The notes under the pieces were generated by a model. The model worked only from the letters and a program-made list of their open reading frames with translations, did no database searches and was not told the DNA's origin. The position numbers were made by a program, and so were the translations under genes. This document shows positions 48,480 to 58,790 of a stretch of DNA of 64,000 nucleotides, piece by piece (the stretch's first letter is position 1; each line of letters opens with the position of its first letter). The stretch lies in contig WEDG01001498.1 of the NCBI GenBank assembly GCA_017591395.1, positions 327,501-391,500 of the forward strand, in the 5' to 3' direction. This stretch comes from Schistocephalus solidus. Lineage: Eukaryota > Platyhelminthes > Cestoda > Diphyllobothriidea > Diphyllobothriidae.

Positions 48480-50210
48480 GAGGCGATCACGGGAACCATG
48501 GTAATCTTGTCTGAAGTTTAAAAATCAAACAAGATTTAATCATCGGAGGTGAGTATTGTACCGCGCCTCACAGTATTTATAGGTGGTAAAATTACGGTTA
48601 ATACGGGATTACTAAGGCTTTCGAATTTGCGTGAATGAGGGGCCGGTTGGGGGTGGAGATCCTCAGTCATCATGCTGCTTGATGAGGAGGGCGGTGTTTT
48701 TCCTTTGGTGATCATCCTTGGCCTGTACACTGGGCCAGTGGTGGACGGAAGGAGGGCGGATGATGGCTTGTTTTCAATGTAGTCGGGGGCCGGCATTCGC
48801 ACGTTGGTAGTAGTCGTCAGTATCCCCATCGACCAAAGCTGCCATCCCAGGCTATTAATCTCGGCTATGATCGCACCTCTGTGCGTTTTCGCACCTGCTG
48901 GATAAGTGGTTGTGCTGGCCGAGGCGATAACTGTTCCTTCTTCGGGTCTGGGTTGTGTGGCATGCGTGTCCGCCATGGACTCCCCGATGTTCGGATGCAC
49001 ATTAGACCCATATTCGCGTTGGCTCTTTTGTTCATTGAGCTGCGTCCGGAGGGTTTGGTAGGCCGTAGGAAGCGTCACACAACGATTGACGGTGGTTGTT
49101 CCCGTGTATCAGGCCTCGATTACATCCCTGGCCGCGTTTTCACTTCCTTGACCCAGAATTTCGGCATTCTGGGCGGTGAACATGTTTTCAGAGTCTGTGC
49201 AGTGTTCCCCCACTAAAGACAATGGGTCCATCCTTCTTATTGCTCTCATGTGTTCTCTGACTCGGGTTCGTAGCCGTTTCCCGGTCTCTGCAATGTAGTT
49301 GAATGCGCAGAAATTACATTGAACCCGGTAGATGTCGTTTGTTGTTTCACCTCGTTGTAGGAGGGCCTTAGGTTTGATAACCAGATTTCGAATGGTTGAC
49401 TCAGTCAGGTGGGCCATACCGATCCCCAGCGGTCTTCAGAGACGGGAGACTGTCTCCGAAACGCCATCAATGTATGGCAACGCTCGCCATATCTTTGACT
49501 GTTCAGTTGCTGGCCTTCGGCTTGACCTGGACAGTCTGCTGCGTTCGATGAAGTTGCGGGGATACCCATTGGCCATGAAGAGGTGTTGGAGGTATTGCAA
49601 TTCTGACTTTCTTTCGGCTGGCTCGCTGCAGTGTGTTTCAGCCCCTTTGTAAAGTGTTCGAAGACAACTGCGTTTATGGCATGATGGGTGTTTGCTGTGG
49701 TAGCTCAGGATTTGGCGGGTTCTGGTGTTGTTCGTACAAACCCGTCGTTTATAGGTCCCGATTGGGTTTTTGGTGGACAAGAACGTCTGTGAACGGCAGC
49801 TGGTTGCTGACTTCCCCCTTCATTGTAAACTGGATGTCAGGGAGAACAGAATTCAGGCTGTCATGAAATTCTTTGACCACTTCCCGCTCGAGGATGACGA
49901 AGGAATCGTTCACAAATGGAGTCCAGAATTTTGGTTTGTCAGTTTGCGAAAATCATGGACTCACTTTTAGAAGTAATACTACTGCGATAAAGCCCGAGAG
50001 TGGTGATCCCATTGGCGTCCCCTCGACTTGTTCTTACGTTGTTCCATCGAAAGTGAAGTAAGTCTTCAGGAAGAATTTTAAGACTTGGATGCGATGTCTC
50101 CCTTTAACCGTTTCGTCCGTCTCGTTCGATGTGCCCAAACAACGGTAACAACAGAACATATCTGCTCCTTTGACAGATCGGTGAACACATCATTATTACA
50201 ATTCCTATTC
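48480..50210 (-). mobile_element. Penelope-like element 5, 5'-truncated
   Basis: Minus-strand PLE remnant with RT and GIY-YIG regions and a long C-terminal tail. Its 3' end lies close to an AAATATATAT stretch at 48,463-48,474. The left part of the RT is missing. Confidence 0.75.
48536..50160 (-). pseudogene. PLE RT/GIY-YIG polyprotein, broken
   Basis: Read from 50,160 downward: a segment with YFTFDGTT, a stop, EQVEGTPMGSPLSGFIA (about 50,030-49,990), then FWTPFVNDSFVILE (about 49,935-49,890). There the active-site box is FVND, so one catalytic Asp is replaced by Asn. Next come LPFTDVLVHQKPN and an RT-end region with WRALPYIDGVSE (about 49,475). The GIY-YIG part reads YRVQCNFC, NYIAETGKRL, RVREH (about 49,335-49,250). 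A 180-codon Ser/Pro/Thr-rich frame (48,536-49,078) forms the tail, starting LPTAYQTLRTQLNEQ. Frame changes near 49,430 and 49,100 and internal stops make it a pseudogene. Confidence 0.8.
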
Positions 50211-50233
50211 CTGATCGCAAACCGAAACAACAA

Positions 50234-50395
50234 CGGGCCCGTGGTTCAATGGTAAAGTGTTACACTCAATGACCAAAGGTCGCGGATTTGAATCTCGGGC
50301 GATCTACACCCGGGATTGGGTATGACTGGCTGATGAAGGCTAGCAAGCCAGAAATGGCCATACCGGTCTCCCTTGTCTTTGTCGGTTCCATATCA
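50234..50395 (+). repeat. tRNA-derived SINE, family A copy 1
   Basis: A tRNA-like head (CCCGTGGTTCAATGGTAAAG as A box; GGATTTGAATCTCGGGCG as T-arm and B box) is followed by a body with GACTGGCTGATGAAGG, AAGCCAGAAATGGCCAT and TTTGTCGGTTCC. The body is shared with 52,165-52,260 and 59,240-59,310 (plus) and, on the minus strand, with 58,880-59,030. It ends at an (AT)n tract that is also the boundary of PLE 6. Confidence 0.7.
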
Positions 50396-50408
50396 TATAT
50401 ATATATAT
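50395..50408. repeat. (AT)n at SINE/PLE junction
   Basis: Seven AT units between SINE A1 and the 3' end of PLE 6. Confidence 0.9.
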
Positions 50409-50711
50409 TGAAGCAAAGACGTTCATTGGGAAACAATAAGAAACTTTATTATGTAAATTTTCGACTCTGGCTCCCCAGGTCGTCGTCAGACGCGAAGTAA
50501 GTGTGCGAAACCGTTAAAATTTAAAACGCACCAAAAAATCGATCTTTCTTAGTCGTTCCTGCCATTGGTTGTCATTGTGGGGTGAATTCCCGTTTGGATT
50601 GGCTCTCGCTTTCTTCAATCTTTCTTTCAGGTTGCCGTACACAGGGTCCAATTCGACCTGTCGCTTGATGCATGAGTAAGCTGAGTAAATGGCTGAGACA
50701 GGAGGCAACAA
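50409..50711 (-). mobile_element. Penelope-like element 6, 3' fragment
   Basis: Only the C-terminal coding end (50,711-50,514, with SCIKRQVELDPVYGNLKERL, similar to INQHSDLDATYKIVKEKL in PLE 4) and the 3' region remain. It has the same conserved 3' hairpin as PLE 4. The shared 3' extremity (AAAGACG followed by TTGGGAAA on the plus strand) matches that of PLE 4. Confidence 0.7.
50440..50492 (-). other. PLE 3' hammerhead-like hairpin (copy d)
   Basis: CUGACGA (50,489-50,483), an extra C, stem GAC-CUGG-GGAG-CCAG-A-GUC (50,481-50,463), then GAAAAUUUAC. The third base pair is swapped relative to copy c (C-G for G-C), and the A-C mismatch of copy c is a G-C pair here. Confidence 0.55.
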
Positions 50712-51380
50712 TGCGGGTTTTGTTCATGGCAAATTTATGCACAGTTTTCAGGGATATAGAACAGAAGTTCATCATTTGCCCACAGTGGGAAGCGCAAACT
50801 TTTATTTTCTGCGTGCATTTTGTGTACAAATTGCATATTGGTTGGTAATAACATGGGTTCATAACCATGGGCTTTTCAGGCAGATTTGTGGCTTAGGAGA
50901 TTTTCATAAACCGTAAAATGTACCAACCTGTCATTGAGTGAACATCTAGGGTTAAAAGTTATATCGCCTAAATATAAGAAACGATTTCATGACAGAAGGG
51001 TTACCATTACTAGTGCGCCTACACTGAAATAAGCAAAGGACAGACATTCGATGCAATTTGCCGATGAACGAAGAGCTTTAAAAGGAAGCCAAAGAAAATT
51101 GTTCATAACCGAGGATATTTTCTTACCACAATATTTCAAAATTAGCCGGGATATAAAAGTACTACGGGGCAGTAACTTATCAAATTTTCACAAACTATCA
51201 CGTTTCAAAATAAATACTTTTTCTTATGAAATACGTCAGACTTATTCTATATGATCTCGGAAATGGTCCTGCCGTGGCATCGAAGATTTTTCTGACAAAA
51301 AAGGGCTCGGCATTACATATTGGTATACGTACAAACATTTGCATGAAACAACACGGTATCATATTTATTTGATAGGTGAA
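50712..51380. other. No gene recognised
   Basis: AT-rich sequence; short frames without motifs. Confidence 0.4.
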
Positions 51381-51389
51381 AATTCAGGG

Positions 51390-51480
51390 GCTTTGATGGG
51401 ATTCAAACCCACAAGAGCAGAAGATGGATCCAGTCCAGCCAACGCTCTAAATAATTTAGCAACGAGTCCCAACCAGTAGC
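51390..51480 (-). repeat. tRNA-derived SINE, family B copy 3
   Basis: On the minus strand: ACTCGTTGCTAAATTATTTAGAGCGTTGGC (D-arm and A box region) and GTGGGTTTGAATCCCATC (T-arm and B box), aligned with the head of family B copies at 37.78 kb and 51.69 kb. The anticodon arm is degraded. Confidence 0.6.
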
Positions 51481-51644
51481 CGTGAGTCTCAGCACATCTG
51501 GTTTAAGTGACCCGCATGGCCTACTGCAACGTATGGAATTCACTGATTCTGGTAAAGTAAGCTAGTTGTCCAAGTAGGATTTCCTAAGCAGTTTGCTTAC
51601 TGGATAAGAATTTGTTTACTCCATGCGCTACAGTAGGTTGAACG

Positions 51645-51820
51645 GATTAATTGACCCAAGACGGATTAAACTCATGGCTCCTGATGGAGGCCTCATAGCT
51701 CAGGTGTTTAGAGCTTTTGCTGTATTTAAGCCGTCCCCTTGCTGGCGTGGGTTCAGACCCCCACTGAAGCCACCGAGGTTCTTAAAAGTGGGTCAAATGA
51801 GTTGTTTAAATATGCTAAGC
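51645..51820 (+). repeat. tRNA-derived SINE, family B copy 2
   Basis: Aligned with 37,730-37,880. The head keeps GGCCTCATAGCTCAGG and GCGTGGGTTCAGACCCCCAC, but the acceptor stem no longer pairs. The tail ACCGAGGTTCTTAAAAGTGGGTCAAA matches copy 1. Confidence 0.7.
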
Positions 51821-51999
51821 TCCCCCTACTAGCCAGAACTCAGTCCAGATTTCAGATTTTAAACCACCTAAATTATCTCAGTTTACGCAATACAACCTGC
51901 TCGGGCTTATGGATTGCAAGCAGCATGACAGTCCATTAAAAATTTAAGCACAATTATATGGTAAGGTTTTTGATCCGAACTTCAATTTGGGAATCTAAT

Positions 52000-52270
52000 G
52001 ATGAAGTGGCGCTCACCGATCGCTTTACGGGAATTACTCGTCCCTCTGCGCATGGGTACTGAATTAAGAGACCTCGAAGGCAGCCGTATCGTGCATAGGA
52101 ATATATGCAAAGGAAGGAGTACCAATAAAAACGAGGGAGATAGGAATGGTTCAAATTTCAGGTGCTTTAAACATTGGATTGAGTATTATTGGCTAACGAC
52201 AGCTAAGAAGCCAGAAACGGTCATTTTGGTCTGCCTTATCTTTGTCAATACTTCATCATCTGCATCAATG
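52000..52270 (+). repeat. SINE A-like remnant
   Basis: TTGGCTAACGACAGCTAAGAAGCCAGAAACGGTCAT and the following TTATCTTTGTC align with the body of SINE A1. Upstream, GCTCACCGATCGCTTTACG resembles 36,868-36,890 in the receptor intron. No tRNA head remains. Confidence 0.45.
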
Positions 52271-52624
52271 AATTCATTTTTGTGAACATTCAATTTCGCA
52301 AAACAGCATCTCTTTATAAAGAGACTACATATTTCCATCTGAAAAAATGCTGAAATAGTAACCGAGCTGCGTTTGAATCTCAGGGCCTCCGAAGCTAAAA
52401 CAATATCAACGACTAAATTTGGCTAAGTAAATCAATTTGAAAATCTTTGAGTGGTTATGTTTCACTGTCTGATTTTTGACTGTGTTAAAGGTTTGAACCC
52501 ACACCAATATCTTAGAAAGAAATTTGACTTTTTTCAACGTTTCTCGCGCCATAAATGTTGTTATAGCATCAGTGTTAAGCGATGGTTGATATCAGATACG
52601 CAAAGGTAAGAGTCTCGGGATGTA

Positions 52625-53344
52625 ATTCAGACAAATATACAGTGCTCACCGGAAATGATTTGATTTACGGCTAACGTTTTGGAGAGCGTGGCCTGCTCTG
52701 GATTTTCAAAGCGTCTACTGCTAATATCGGTCAGTAATTTTTACCACAGGCTGAACTTGTCAGACCTTGGACTGATCGAATTTTTCTCGTTCGCTGCCTC
52801 GGCCTCTGCGTGAATATCTATACCACTTGACGGCCGCTAATGTAAGACAACTTCACGTCAGTCGAGGGTGCTTGTTAGCCTGTCTCCTCTTCCGATATGT
52901 TCTTCGTGGGGCCATCTTCGCTCATATGCCTTAGTTCCAGTGTAACCAGCTTGTCCTGGTTTTTATGAGTACAATGATGCAGGACTGTGTAGGCCGTTGG
53001 AAGGTCTAGGGACCTGTTTATAGAGTTGGCATCTGAATACAATGCTCAAGCGTAATTCGTTTGGCTTTTGAGGTTCTTGGGCCTATGACGGTCACTCCTT
53101 GGGCGTCCAAAGTGTGGCCAGTTTCTCAAATATGAGCTGCAAGCTGTGAGTTTGGGTCTAGCCTACGAGCGGCCAGTTTGCGCTCATATAGGCGTGTCTG
53201 CAATTTTCTTCCAGTTTCCCAGACGTAGTTGCAGTCCCCATCATTACAATATATTTTTGTAGACTTGTGCGGAGGATTTGGTGGGGGGTAGTCTGTCCTT
53301 AGGTTGCATAACGCAACGACAAACTGTCGCCTGAGTTCGATGGG
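52625..53344 (-). repeat. PLE 7 left arm
   Basis: The native 3' portion of PLE 7: C-terminal coding region and 3' untranslated region. It pairs with 54,444-55,130 as an inverted repeat of about 0.7 kb with a 1.1-kb spacer. Confidence 0.85.
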
Positions 53345-54470
53345 CTACGCCGACTCCGGCGGGCTGTAACAGGCGAGAGACTACATCGGAGACTCCTCTT
53401 TTTGTAGGGAATGGCCATCTAGACTTCAGTTTGTTGTTCCTTTGGCCATCGTCTGTTCACTCGATGCTTGCTATGGTTGATAAAAGACCTTGGGTAGCCA
53501 ATTGCTCGGAAGAGCATATACAGGTTCTATCGTTCAGCTCTTTAGTCAACTGGATTGCTGCAATGTTTTTCAACTCTTTGAAATAGAGTTCGGACGCAGC
53601 TAGGTTTGTGAGACAGACGGTGATTGCTGTTTAAGTGTAACATTTGCTTTATGCTGGTAGCCCTTCTGAATACAATAGTTTGTAGTTGTCCATGTGCACA
53701 CCTGCGCACAAGCACATCAAGAAAAGGAAGTTGGTTGTTTGTTTCAGCTTCCATCGTGAATTGGATATTTGGGTCAACAGAGTTTAGTAATTCTTTGAGG
53801 TGCTTGATGCCAGATGTTTTGACAATGACAAATGTGTCATCGATATAAAGAGCTCAAAAATTTCGTTGCTATTTGGGGAAGGCCAAGTTTTCTATCCGTT
53901 GGAGGACCATTTCAGCAATCAGGCCTAATAGGGGGAGCCCACGGGAATTCCTTCAATTTGTTCATACATTTGTCCACCAAATGTGAAGAGGTTTTAAGGC
54001 AATGACGTAGAAGTTCGAGCAAATTTTCCGAGTTCAGGGGCTTTCCCTTCTCCTCGTAGCGTTCTGTTAGAAGTTGTCTCACAACATCAATTACTAGTTG
54101 CTGTGGAATGCAGATGAAGGGTGAAACGACATCAAATGATACCAGAAATTCATCTGGCTCTAACTTCACATGCTTTATCTGTTCAAGGAACTGATTGGCA
54201 GAAACTACAGTTGTAGATGAACCTACTGCCAGGAACTAAAGGTGGCCATACATTCATTTTGACAAACTGTATGTAGAAGTGCCCCAAAGAGAGACGAGAG
54301 GCCTAAGCGGTATGTTTTCCTTTTGCACTTTCGGCAGACCACAAAATCTCGCCGTGGCTGTGTCAGATGGTTTAATGGAAAACCAATCGCTGGGCGTAAT
54401 TTCACCATTAGCTCTGAGTTTCGACAGACTTTTGTTTATGTCACCCATCGACTCAGGCGGCAATTCGTCG
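53160..54470 (-). pseudogene. PLE reverse transcriptase/GIY-YIG, broken
   Basis: From 54,463 downward: an RT N-terminal part with FCGLPKVQKENIPLRPLVS (about 54,345-54,290), then LVSFDVVSPF (about 54,145), YEQIEGIPVGSP (about 53,975-53,930) and an intact active site ALYIDDTFVIV (about 53,855-53,820). LPFLDVLVRR and an RT-end region with WPFPTKRGVSDVVSRLL (about 53,425-53,375) follow. In the left arm the nuclease motif reads CNYVWETGRKLQTRL (about 53,235-53,195), with Trp where PLE GIY-YIG domains usually have Gly. Stops and frame changes occur near 54,230, 53,920, 53,880 and 53,470. Confidence 0.85.
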
Positions 54471-55130
54471 TCACGTTATGCAACCTAAGGACAGATTACA
54501 CCCCACCGAATGATGGGGACTGCAACTACGTCTGGGAAACTTGACGAAAATTGCAGACACGCCTATATGAGCGCAAACTGGCGGCTCGTAGGCTAGACCC
54601 AAACTCACAGCTTGCAGCTCATATTTGAGAAACTGGCCACACTTTGGACGCCCAAGGCGTGACCGTCATAGGCCCAAGAACCTCAAAAGCCGAACGAATT
54701 ACGCTTGAGCATTGTATTCAGATGCTAACTCTATAAACAGGCACCTAGACGTTCCAACGGCCTACACAGTCCTGCGTCATTGTGCGCATAAAAACCCGGA
54801 CAAGCTGGTTACACCGGAACTAAGGCATGAAAGCGAAGATGGCCCCACGAAGAACATATCGGAAGAGGAGACAGGCTAACAAGCACCCTCGACCGACGTG
54901 AAGTTGTCTTACATTAGCGGCCGTCAAGCGGTTTAGATATTCACGCAGAGGCCGAGGCAGCGAACGAGAAAAATTCGATCAGTCCAAGGTCTGACAAGTT
55001 CAGCCTCTCATTCAAAATACTGATTGATATTAATAGTAGACGCTTTGAAAATGAAAGGCAGGCCACGCTCTCCGAAACGTCAGCCACAAATCAAACAAGT
55101 TCTGATGAACACCTTTACATTCTGCTGAAT
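54444..55130 (+). repeat. PLE 7 right (inverted) arm
   Basis: Inverted copy of 52,625-53,344. On the plus strand it encodes the same GIY-YIG fragment (CNYVWET, then a stop where the left arm has Gly, then RKLQTRLYERKLAARRLDP). Confidence 0.85.
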
Positions 55131-56300
55131 GGTTAATTTACTTTTCCTGTGCTTTTGACCGACTTAAAAATTTTGCGACTATAATTTGCGAGGAATGAGG
55201 AAAAATTAGATAATTGTTGACTGGAACTCCTTGGCGCAATTCTATATTCGTTTCAGAATATCAGACCAAGCACCCAACAGTTGCGCCCTTCACAGTAGGA
55301 TAAAAATACCGAATATTTTTTTAAAAAACTTTTTGCATAAGCATACTTTTAATAAATATTTTTCACTTCTATGAACTCTGAGTGGTGGAAGTATTCTGAC
55401 AAAGACTTTTGAGTGTTCAGGATTTCAACCTACCACAGCTTAAAATGATGCATGTCATACAAGACGAGTGTGTTTATGAGAAATACTTTGATTAAAATAC
55501 GATCCTTTTGAGCGAAGCTACTGTTGTGTTCAGATAAAGCTAAAAAGTAGAGAAGGGCTTGTGGGCTAATCAATATTTCTAAGATCCAATGAACCTTTCA
55601 AAAAATATATGTTCTTATTTGTTTGATTTGGCAGATGACATTTATGGGTCTTTCACAAAATTTCGATAAAATATTATTCTTGCCTGAATTTTCCAATTTT
55701 CCTATAAGGTTTATCTCTGTAGGAAGCCACTTGTACTTCTTTTTAAGTAAAACATTCTTATATTACAAAAAACGAGAAGGCTCTGATTCTTAACTCGATT
55801 GTTCCAATGAGCCCTGTATAGATGAGTGCCGTTAGTGTAGGTTAGAATACTACCAACAAAGTTAACTTGCAAATTAACAAAACTGGTTGCTGCAAACTTT
55901 GGTTCATATCAATTTGTATTGGGCTTTACGGCGCCGCAATAGCCTGTGTGGTTAAATATCGCCTTTTACTGAATGCCAGCATTTAAATGTGTAGAATTTT
56001 CCTTACTCTTTCACAAACCTGTTATTTCTGGTTCATTTCTGCGTAAACATTTTAACAGAAAAGGCTAGATGAGATAAGCAAAAAGACCTTTTTAAAATTG
56101 ATGCTCAAGCGTTTCACTACCATTATGAAGATACATGGATATGCATCGCAATGCTAGTTGCAAAATTTAATACGAATTTTACAATAACAAGACAGATGTA
56201 CGAACAATCAGGTGACCAGACTTTGTCAGTTTCCTATGGTGATAGAAAATGTTTAACCTTAGCGTCCACTTTTGGCCTATTCATGCACTTTTCCTGTTCC
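55131..56300. other. No gene recognised; upstream of Ig-like gene
   Basis: AT-rich intergenic sequence without coding content. Its right end leads into the promoter of the next gene. Confidence 0.4.
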
Positions 56301-56310
56301 TCGTTAAAAG

Positions 56311-56318
56311 TATAAAAG
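56311..56318 (+). promoter_or_regulatory. TATA box of the Ig-like gene
   Basis: TATAAAAG lies 101 bp before the ATG at 56,412. A start site about 30 bp downstream would give a short 5' untranslated region. A GGCCAATCA (CCAAT-like) word follows at 56,332-56,340, downstream of the TATA box and so unlikely to act as a classical CCAAT box. Confidence 0.55.
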
Positions 56319-56392
56319 GTGATATTTAAGGGGCCAATCACGATTAAGGAAACGAACTGAGCAGTAATTGGCTGCACTAATTCACGTCAGTA

Positions 56393-56410
56393 ATGCAAGA
56401 GCGGAACTAG
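56393..56410 (+). CDS. Five-codon upstream ORF
   Basis: ATG CAA GAG CGG AAC TAG, ending one base before the main ATG at 56,412. If translated, it would favour reinitiation or lower expression of the main frame, possibly from the second in-frame ATG at 56,475. Function is inferred from position only. Confidence 0.35.
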   Translation: MQERN

Positions 56411-56411
56411 A

Positions 56412-57221
56412 ATGCAGACGTCACCAAATGGACCTGCTCGTAAAATATTTATCACGTTCAAGTACAGGCTTTCGATGTCTCTGCGCCTGATGGTCTTATC
56501 GTTCATCGCTATTTCTGCTCAGTCACCTATGACGGATCTTCCTGAGACGCCATTCAGAATATCCGTCCGTCGAGAAGGTCCTCCACTGCATCGAGTCCAA
56601 CTCTCAGCTGTAAATCTCGGACCATTAATTCCAGACAAAACGCGATTTTTATGGTATTGCAGTCATAACAGAGAACCACCAGTATGGATGCTTTGGGAAT
56701 TGGGGCAACAAATTGCGCTCACTGGGGAGGGAGAAAGGAAGTGTACACTTTTTAATCTGACTGTCCTCTATCCAAATGGTGATCAAGTGTCGGTTGCCCA
56801 AGTACTGCACAGAAAGAGCAAACTGGTTGCACAGGCGTATGTGAATGGTGCACTTCTGGACCCTCAGAAACCTTCTGTGAATCTCTTACTGCGGGAGAAC
56901 GATAGCTTTCCTTTTGAATGCACCTTTTACGGAAGGCCTAGGAAAGTTAAAATTTCCCTTCCGCAAGGCGTAAAATGCCTCGGACAGGAGCTAAAAACTA
57001 CTGAGGACAGAATCACAGTTAGGTGTGGAAACCTGGTTTTTAAGGAGGGATACTACGGATGTCAGGCTGTTAATCACCGACAACAATTCGAACTACGTTT
57101 CAGGCTTAAATCACTCTATGGAAAAAAATCAGAAAAGAATGCAAGCAGGTTCAAATTTGGTTTGGCGATTGCACTGAGTGTTCTATCAGTTGGTGTTCTC
57201 TTCCCGCAAGATGCGTTGTAA
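56412..57221 (+). CDS. Secreted or surface Ig-like protein
   Basis: A single uninterrupted frame of 269 residues; I do not recognise a named family. Start M1 gives a long N-terminal extension; M22 (56,475) begins a better signal peptide (SLRLMVLSFIAISA), so either start is possible. The C-terminal half looks like an immunoglobulin fold: C170 in a FPFECTF strand, and EGYYGCQAVN with C217 as the F-strand motif, 47 residues apart. C189 and C205 may form a second disulfide. The N-terminal half (C83, W92, W95, C111) may be another Ig-like domain. Potential N-glycosylation sites are N115, N163 and N243. A hydrophobic stretch at 247-264 just before the end suggests a GPI-anchor signal or a short membrane anchor. 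It is probably extracellular; no partner can be named. Confidence 0.7.
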   Translation: MQTSPNGPARKIFITFKYRLSMSLRLMVLSFIAISAQSPMTDLPETPFRISVRREGPPLHRVQLSAVNLGPLIPDKTRFLWYCSHNREPPVWMLWELGQQIALTGEGERKCTLFNLTVLYPNGDQVSVAQVLHRKSKLVAQAYVNGALLDPQKPSVNLLLRENDSFPFECTFYGRPRKVKISLPQGVKCLGQELKTTEDRITVRCGNLVFKEGYYGCQAVNHRQQFELRFRLKSLYGKKSEKNASRFKFGLAIALSVLSVGVLFPQDAL

Positions 57222-58790
57222 TGATCAAGCCATAAAGGCGAATTTCAGAGACTAAGGGATTATTCTCTTAAATTGGCTAACAACGCAATGTGCAGGGATG
57301 AGTCGACCCGGGTTTTACAGTGTATCCGAAGAAAATAATTGCGCAAGCAGTCAGTTTTGGAAATTCTCATCCTTGGTTAATATTATTTGCATGGTCTTTA
57401 CTTAGCACTACGCAAAACTCTAAGTTCTCCTTTAAAAGACGCAATTACAGATTGCCTAAAAAACAGTCTGATAGCTCATCAAGTGCGAGTCCAAAATAAA
57501 TCCACAAAAATGCCAAAGGAGTAAGGAAGCCTTATCCCAATGTCAGCCTCAATTTACCTACTTATCAACAAAGTAAATGTTTCTCGTATTTAAAACTTAG
57601 CGTGTGCAACTTGAATACAGTCTAAAGAACAGTCAGTGTGAGATGTTGAGAAGCATGGAACGTTTTTGAGGTGTTTTGGTGGAGGGCACGAGAGGGATGC
57701 CTTTTTTGTAACTAACAGGCTATAGAAGAGTATCCAATGATTTCGCTCACGTGATTAAGCTTGGTTTGCCATGGTCACCAGCCTGTATTACCTAAAACTT
57801 TCCTCCCCACATTTTCCTCTCCCTCTCATTTCCAAACCCAAATACAACTCCTGCACGCCTGAGTCATTTTCCATATTTTTTAATTAATTTTAAACGTCTG
57901 GGTTTAAAGTGTCATTGGCCATGTTAATTTATTTCTTGTGAAAACATATATTTCACGCAATCTAAAATCTAAAAATAAAAATATCTTTAAAGGGTGGGGA
58001 ATTGCCAGCGGTAAGCGTTTATGTACAAACTGAAACTTTGAATATTAAGATTGTTAAATGTTTGTACGGATATGCATATACGATTCCTTATTCGTACCTT
58101 TTTTCAGTCATTTTAATAACAATTTAAAGCAGCATACTGGTCAGACAAGTTTAAAAATAATAAACGCGTAATTTTATAGTTACGATTAATTACTTTTATA
58201 ACTAAGGTTAATAATCCCTATACTAAATCAAAGACAGACTATCAATGTTATGCTCTCCAATTTCAAACAGTGACAATTTAACTCTTTCTTCGATATTTTT
58301 CTAATAAGGGGTTATTTATGCTGGGAAATAAATTAGTGTTGGCTTAAATTATACGATTTTTGGTCCTACAAATTTCAAATAAAAGAGATGTGTCTGACAG
58401 CAGCTGATACAAAGTTACTGATTCCACTAAATAACTTCTTAACAATTTGAGCTGATTATGGTTACAAAAAACTGCGTTTTTCATGAAATGGGTTTAGACC
58501 GTGATGTGTCCAGAAAATAATTTCTATAACTAAAAAGCTTCCGCTTACCAACATTTTCAGTGATTGGCTCAATGTATTGCCTAAATATCCCACCCAAAGA
58601 GGTATAAATTATCTCACAACTTCTGCACATGGCAACGCAAACCTACGTACCTAACCTTGGAAGACTAAAAAGCCAATTTAAAAAATTTTGGTTGTAAAAT
58701 GTCAATCATTCTGCACCACGTTATAGTGCACCTTCTCTCTCCTAATAAAACTAACTTTCTATGGCTGAAGTGCGTTCATCGAACAGGCTA
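57222..58790. other. 3' flank of Ig-like gene; no further gene
   Basis: A polyadenylation signal AATAAA lies at 57,495-57,500, about 275 bp after the stop, and could serve the Ig-like gene. The rest is AT-rich without coding content. Confidence 0.4.

Larger units (their letters stand above)
52625..55130 (-). mobile_element. Penelope-like element 7 with inverted arms
   Basis: A minus-strand PLE body (53,345-54,443) lies between two inverted copies of its own 3' part: left arm 52,625-53,344 (native orientation) and right arm 54,444-55,130 (inverted). The arms align over their full length apart from about 30 bases missing from the right arm near 54,508. No target-site duplication is apparent at the outer ends. 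It is the clearest example in this window of a PLE with inverted pseudo-LTRs. Confidence 0.85.

Noticed and set aside
55020..55095. CTGATTGA and CCGAAACGTC in the PLE 7 arm as a hammerhead
   Set aside because: The core has an extra base, the helix II strands do not pair, and no loop is left for helix III.
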